This document shows, in pieces, positions 6,738-10,000 of a DNA stretch of 10,000 bases; position 1 is the first letter of the stretch, and every line of letters starts with the position of its first letter. Origin of the DNA: Actinidia chinensis (Eukaryota > Streptophyta > Magnoliopsida > Ericales > Actinidiaceae). The DNA lies in NCBI GenBank assembly GCA_009663005.1, contig CM018902.1:12500960-12510959 (forward strand), in the 5' to 3' direction. The notes beneath the pieces are model-generated. The model was given only the letters and a program-made list of their open reading frames with translations, was not told where the DNA came from and did not search any database. A program made the translations under genes and the position numbers.

Positions 6738-8490
6738 TCAAAAAGTGACTTGTTTATTTGATATATTTTTCAAATGCTCGGCATTCCCAGGTGTAAAGCG
6801 CTTTTTCCGTTTGGGTCTTCTAACCAGGTAAGTCCGCTGATCGGGAAATCGCTAACGACTTTGTAAGGACCTTCCCATATTGGGTCGAGTTCCCCGCATT
6901 TTGTTCTTTAGTTGACAGGGTACTCCTCAGGACCAGGTCGCCCTGAAGGAATGATCGGTGTTTGACCCTTTGATTATCGTACTTGGTGACTTGCACTTGT
7001 AACCATTGACGTAGCTCGGCCCTTCTCTCTTTTTTCCCTCGAGAGGTCCAAGTTGAGTCCGACTCGGGCTCATTGCTCTCTCTGTCGAAATTCGAAGTCC
7101 TGAAGTTTGGGCATTCCGATTTCCACTGGTATGACCGATTTCAGTACCGAAGACCTGGAGTTAGGGAGTTTCAATGGCGGGGAAAAAAAAAGGGAAGGAG
7201 GAAAAAGGTTAAAGTAAAGAGACGTAAAAAAAGGGAGGGGAAACAGAGAGGAGAGGAGGAAGGTTGAGGAGGAAGAGATATGAGACCACGCAGGAAAAAG
7301 TGGAGAGAAGAAAAGACAATGATATGAAAGAAAGAGGAAACAAAGATAAAGGAAACGAGGATGGAAAAAAGAACAGAAGAACGGAAAAGAGGGAAGGTGG
7401 GCAAAAAAAGGGGTAACAAGAAGATGGAAAAAAGAAGGAAAAGAGGAAGAAGAAGACAGGGGGAGCGAGGAAAAACGCAGGCCAAAAAGGAAAAGTAGAA
7501 AAGGAAAGGTGAGAGACAAGGGAGTGGGAAACAAGGCGGGAGCTCATAGGATCCGGCTAGTAGTATGATAAGCCAAGTATGCTTTGGCAAGTCTTCCCCA
7601 TCGCTTTTCGAACCTTTCTAACCTCGCCTTCAATTCCTAGGATGGTACACTTGGTTACTTCAACTTGTCCCCATTAGCCTGAGGATGACCGGGCGAGGAG
7701 AAATGATGGGAGATGGCGGCTCCGAGGAGAATAACCTAAACCTGTCGTTGTCGAACTGCTTGCTTTGTCTGGATGAAACCTTTGGGAATTCCGAACTACA
7801 AACAAGGTGCTTCCATACGAAATCTCGAGATATTTTCTCATTAATCCTTGGCGGAGGCTGAGCTCTTCTATCCTTTGTAAAATAGTCTATGGCGACGATC
7901 AGAAATTTCCCTTTGCAAAAGGCTTGTGGTAGGGTACCCAGTATTCCTATTCCCACTGGGCCGAATGGCCAAGGGCTTGACATCGTACCATCTCAGTGTG
8001 AGGGAGACGGCTGACGGGGGCAAACCTCTGACACTTTGTCGCATCTCTTTATATATGCGGCCGCAATCTCGTTCTATGGTCCCGGCCCAAAATATCCTTG
8101 GCGAATAGTTTTTCTTCGCCATGACCTTCTCTAGAGTGATTCCCGCATATGCCTTCGTGTAATTTCTCATAGAACGTACTCTGTCCCTTCTGTCGGAACA
8201 TTTCAATAATGGTCCTAAAACGAACCTTTTGTTAGCTCGCCTTTTAAAAAATGCAAAACCTTGGTGAAAAGCTGGTAGTGGAGACGGCTAGCCTTGGAAT
8301 TATCTTTTGGCAGGATCCCTCTTTGAAGATAGGCATACTTTCGTCCATCCACGTCGAATTTTTCATCCGTTTGGAGGATTGATTGGCGACCCCAATGCTT
8401 GGGTTAGCTAGGAATTTCAGAGGTATGCACCTATTGTTTAGGAAATAAAACTCAAAGTTGATGCCAGAATTAGCTAAGGCATTTGTTTTC
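6738..8490 (-). pseudogene. pol remnant: RNase H end/linker plus integrase of element B
   Basis: The conceptual translation follows a Tat-lineage integrase. In order are a linker with LANPSIGVANQS, the zinc-finger half HEGICGNH (8136-8159), its cysteines as CDK and KCQRFA split by a frameshift (8020-8047), the core start WPFGPVGIGILG (near 7970), QFDNDRF, SPGHPQANG, YHTTSR (7553-7570), VIPVEIGMP (near 7110-7140), and the C-terminal EGPYK motif (6863-6877). The last frame ends at 6738. The first catalytic Asp, normally in G-I/V-D-I-L-G, is Gly here. The second Asp and the Glu can be found only in shifted frames. A polypurine block (7178-7550) splits the region between YHTTSR and the ETP segment. 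It cannot encode an active integrase as written. Confidence 0.82.
7178..7550. repeat. About 370-bp polypurine tract interrupting integrase
   Basis: The plus strand is roughly nine-tenths A and G, in irregular GGAAAAAGG and GAGGAAG words with no fixed period. On the minus strand it separates YHTTSR from the following I-E-T-P segment, which are nearly adjacent in intact Tat integrases, so it looks inserted. Phe/Ser/Leu-rich open frames on the minus strand are its translation only. No target-site duplication or terminal repeat is visible at its edges. Confidence 0.8.
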
Positions 8491-8499
8491 TTTTTATTC

Positions 8500-9199
8500 T
8501 TCTGTCGGTTTTTGGCAGCTCATAAAATTGGCGACAAAGAGTTGGCTAAGCTCGCCACAAAGTCTATGGTTCCTGGCGATAGTTTTTGAAACCACGACCT
8601 GGCCGATCCTTTCAAAGTGGCGGAGAACTCTTTGACATAACTCATCGAGCAACTCTGGAGAGACATTTAAGCTTTGTATGAGTCCAGGTGACCCTCGGAT
8701 CGGTCTTTCTTCATAATGCCGAGCTGGGGAGGGAGCTTGAACTTCGAAGAGATTCCGAGCTCTAATACCCTTTCCGTGAATGTGGATCTGTCTGTCTAAC
8801 CAGAGTGTCCACGGTTTACTGAGATTTGTTCCATTGTTAATGGCGTCTAGCCGTGCGTCCAACTCTCCGAATCTTCTGCGAGGTGGATTTGTCTCGTGCT
8901 CGGTATAATCGCCATGTTGGGGCTCCTCTCTCTTCTCACCCTGGTCTCGAGTTTGACTAGATTCTAAAGAGGCAACTCCTTCCCGTAAGGACGGGCTTGG
9001 GCTCGGCGCCTACCCTCGCTCGTTCAGTACTGGCGTTGTGAGAACGATCTCCCGAGCAATTAGAGTGGCGAGGATCGCTCGACATTAGGGACGGATGGCG
9101 CTGCAGGAAGTTGGGGGTTGCAGCGGTGATGGGGGGAAAGGGGGAGTTTCATTAGGCGACCATTATTCTCGGTTCATGAATCCTCATTTGCTCGGCCAT
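8500..9199 (-). pseudogene. gag remnant of element B (truncated)
   Basis: A start ATG at 9199 (MAEQMRIHEP) lies about 150 bases past the PBS, where gag begins in this clade. After several stops and frameshifts the capsid-type retrotransposon gag domain (Pfam PF03732) is recognisable: a [10 protein letters not shown] segment, then HLDSYKA, then [18 protein letters not shown] (8562-8620), then [11 protein letters not shown]. The domain breaks off at about 8500, before the usual HLF/ESLKDYVKRF part and the zinc knuckle, and runs directly into pol linker sequence. The product would have packaged element RNA; this copy cannot make it. Confidence 0.78.
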
Positions 9200-9344
9200 A
9201 TATTATCTCACGTTGAGGGCTTCTAGAACTGGAACTTGGCTTGGGTTGGCCAAGGATGGACCCGGTTACCAAGAAGGCTACTGGCGCTTTGTCGGGTAGG
9301 TTGTCGGCTGCGCAGTGCATAGAAGTTAGAGAAACTGTCTTTCA

Positions 9345-9356
9345 CAGACGGCGCCA
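9345..9356 (-). other. Primer-binding-site-like sequence of element B
   Basis: The minus strand reads TGGCGCCGTCTG right after the LTR end ACAACA, with a three-base gap. TTTGGCGCCGTCTG is a familiar sequence at this place in plant Tat-lineage elements. The first nine bases are complementary to the 3' end of tRNA-Asp; the rest differ, so this is a partial or alternative primer match. Confidence 0.7.
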
Positions 9357-9359
9357 AAC

Positions 9360-10000
9360 TGTTGTGGTAAACATCTGGGCCGAGCAACCAACAGTCAATA
9401 TTGCTTCTGTCTCCTCGGTACTGGGCCTCGGATACTCGGAGGGCGACCTGGCACAAGCGAATAGAAAAGGTAATGGTCCGGGGCGAGGGCCGCTAAACTC
9501 CTCCGGCATGAGATCAGACCAAGGCGATGACAGCAGGTAAGGAGCTCAAGGGGAGAATTGTAAGGTCTGTTTGCGTACCTTTGTTTAATGTGGGAGCGGC
9601 CTTTTTATAGACGGAGTTAATGGTCCCTTGCCCATGGATCACGGCGAGATCCTCGGGGGAAGGATAGAGTATGGAAAGATATCTCGGAGATGTAGAGACA
9701 TAATTGGGAATTGTCCATCTGGAGAGTATCCCGTATGTCCGGGCTATGGAGGAGAAATCCGCATGGGCGTATAGATAGGAATCTGGTGGAGATTGATCAA
9801 GTCAGTATTCTATCTTAACCTCTCCAAGGGCGAGGAGGGAGACAACACTTTGGGCTCTGGTCGAGCCTCAGTGGAGATAGCTTTGGCGCGGTTCCACACC
9901 GTTGGACTCGTTTTACACTCGGTCAAGAGGGTTCGGAGATAAGCAACCTCGGGGAATCAATGGGCGACCATTCTGTTTAGCGCTAGTGCGACGACTTGAC
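9360..10000 (-). repeat. 5' LTR of element B, partial
   Basis: The LTR end is set at 9360, where the minus strand ends in CCACAACA just before the PBS. It extends at least to the window edge; its U3 start is outside. A TATA box lies at 9600-9609, which would place the RNA start near 9570 and give an R-U5 of about 210 bases. No copy of this LTR end is visible on the left side of the element. Confidence 0.68.
9600..9609 (-). promoter_or_regulatory. TATA box of LTR B
   Basis: The minus strand reads CTATAAAAAGGCCGCTCCC, a strong plant TATA box in a GC-richer setting. Its distance of about 240 bases from the LTR end suits a retrotransposon promoter. It would drive the gag-pol transcript leftward. 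Confidence 0.65.

Larger units (their letters stand above)
2428..10000 (-). mobile_element. Element B: internally deleted Tat-lineage Ty3/gypsy retrotransposon
   Basis: The minus-strand order is LTR (right edge to 9360), PBS-like site (9345-9356), leader and gag (about 9199-8500), a direct jump into the end of pol with integrase (8490-6738), a spacer, and an antisense gene remnant (2660-6335, plus strand). An extra ORF antisense to pol, between integrase and the 3' LTR, is known from Tat-lineage elements such as Retand and Grande types. The integrase motifs (HEGICGNH, WPF..G, QFDND, YHTTSR, VIPVEIG, EGPYK) fit the same clade. Protease, reverse transcriptase and most of RNase H are absent. The 3' LTR is not present in the window. 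Confidence 0.8.

Noticed and set aside
7070..7590. Ser/Phe/Leu-rich minus-strand frames resembling membrane segments
   Set aside because: The hydrophobicity comes from the polypyrimidine strand of the purine tract. Only the ends of these frames are integrase.
9241..9540. 99-codon plus-strand frame near the right end
   Set aside because: It crosses the LTR end and PBS of element B in the wrong direction and resembles nothing I know; it is a chance frame in GC-richer DNA.

Overview
The window looks like nuclear DNA from a flowering plant with a repeat-rich genome. I find no intact host gene, RNA gene or CRISPR array. Almost everything can be read as two decayed LTR retrotransposons, both on the minus strand and one apparently nested in the other, plus several extreme low-complexity tracts. 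The plant assignment rests on a primer-binding site that matches the 3' end of plant tRNA-Asp at 18 of 18 bases, on gag and integrase remnants of plant Ty3/gypsy (Tat-lineage) type, and on an antisense extra ORF typical of those elements. The species cannot be told.

Element A (about 1-2427, minus) is partial. Its 5' LTR is proposed at 811-2427, with TGCCA...TGGCA ends, a TATA box at 1864-1871, 64-bp-spaced ACCGGTCC repeats in U3, and a duplicated U5/PBS junction at 793-1020. The tRNA-Asp PBS follows at 787-804, then poorly recognisable internal sequence to the window edge.

Element B (about 2428-10000, minus) enters from the right. It has LTR sequence from 9360 to the edge with a TATA box at 9600-9609, a PBS-like site at 9345-9356, a broken gag at 8500-9199, and then an abrupt jump into the last part of pol (end of RNase H or linker plus integrase, 6738-8490). 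Protease, reverse transcriptase and most of RNase H are absent. Beyond pol lie a spacer with degenerate GGCGAT repeats and then a plus-strand (antisense) gene remnant (2660-6335) resembling the 'putative gypsy-type transposon' family (Pfam PF04195). Its 3' LTR is not in the window and is presumably displaced by element A.

Two low-complexity blocks interrupt otherwise contiguous coding sequence: about 1.46 kb of A-to-C tract (3237-4699) in the antisense gene, and about 370 bp of polypurine (7178-7550) in integrase. Shorter poly-C (1408-1450) and poly-G (2604-2645) runs also occur. These may be real expansions or consensus artefacts of sequencing and assembly; the sequence alone cannot decide. 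The long Pro-, Gly-, Lys- and Phe-rich ORFs over them are translations of simple sequence, not genes. All coding remnants carry stops and frameshifts, so neither element is autonomous as written.
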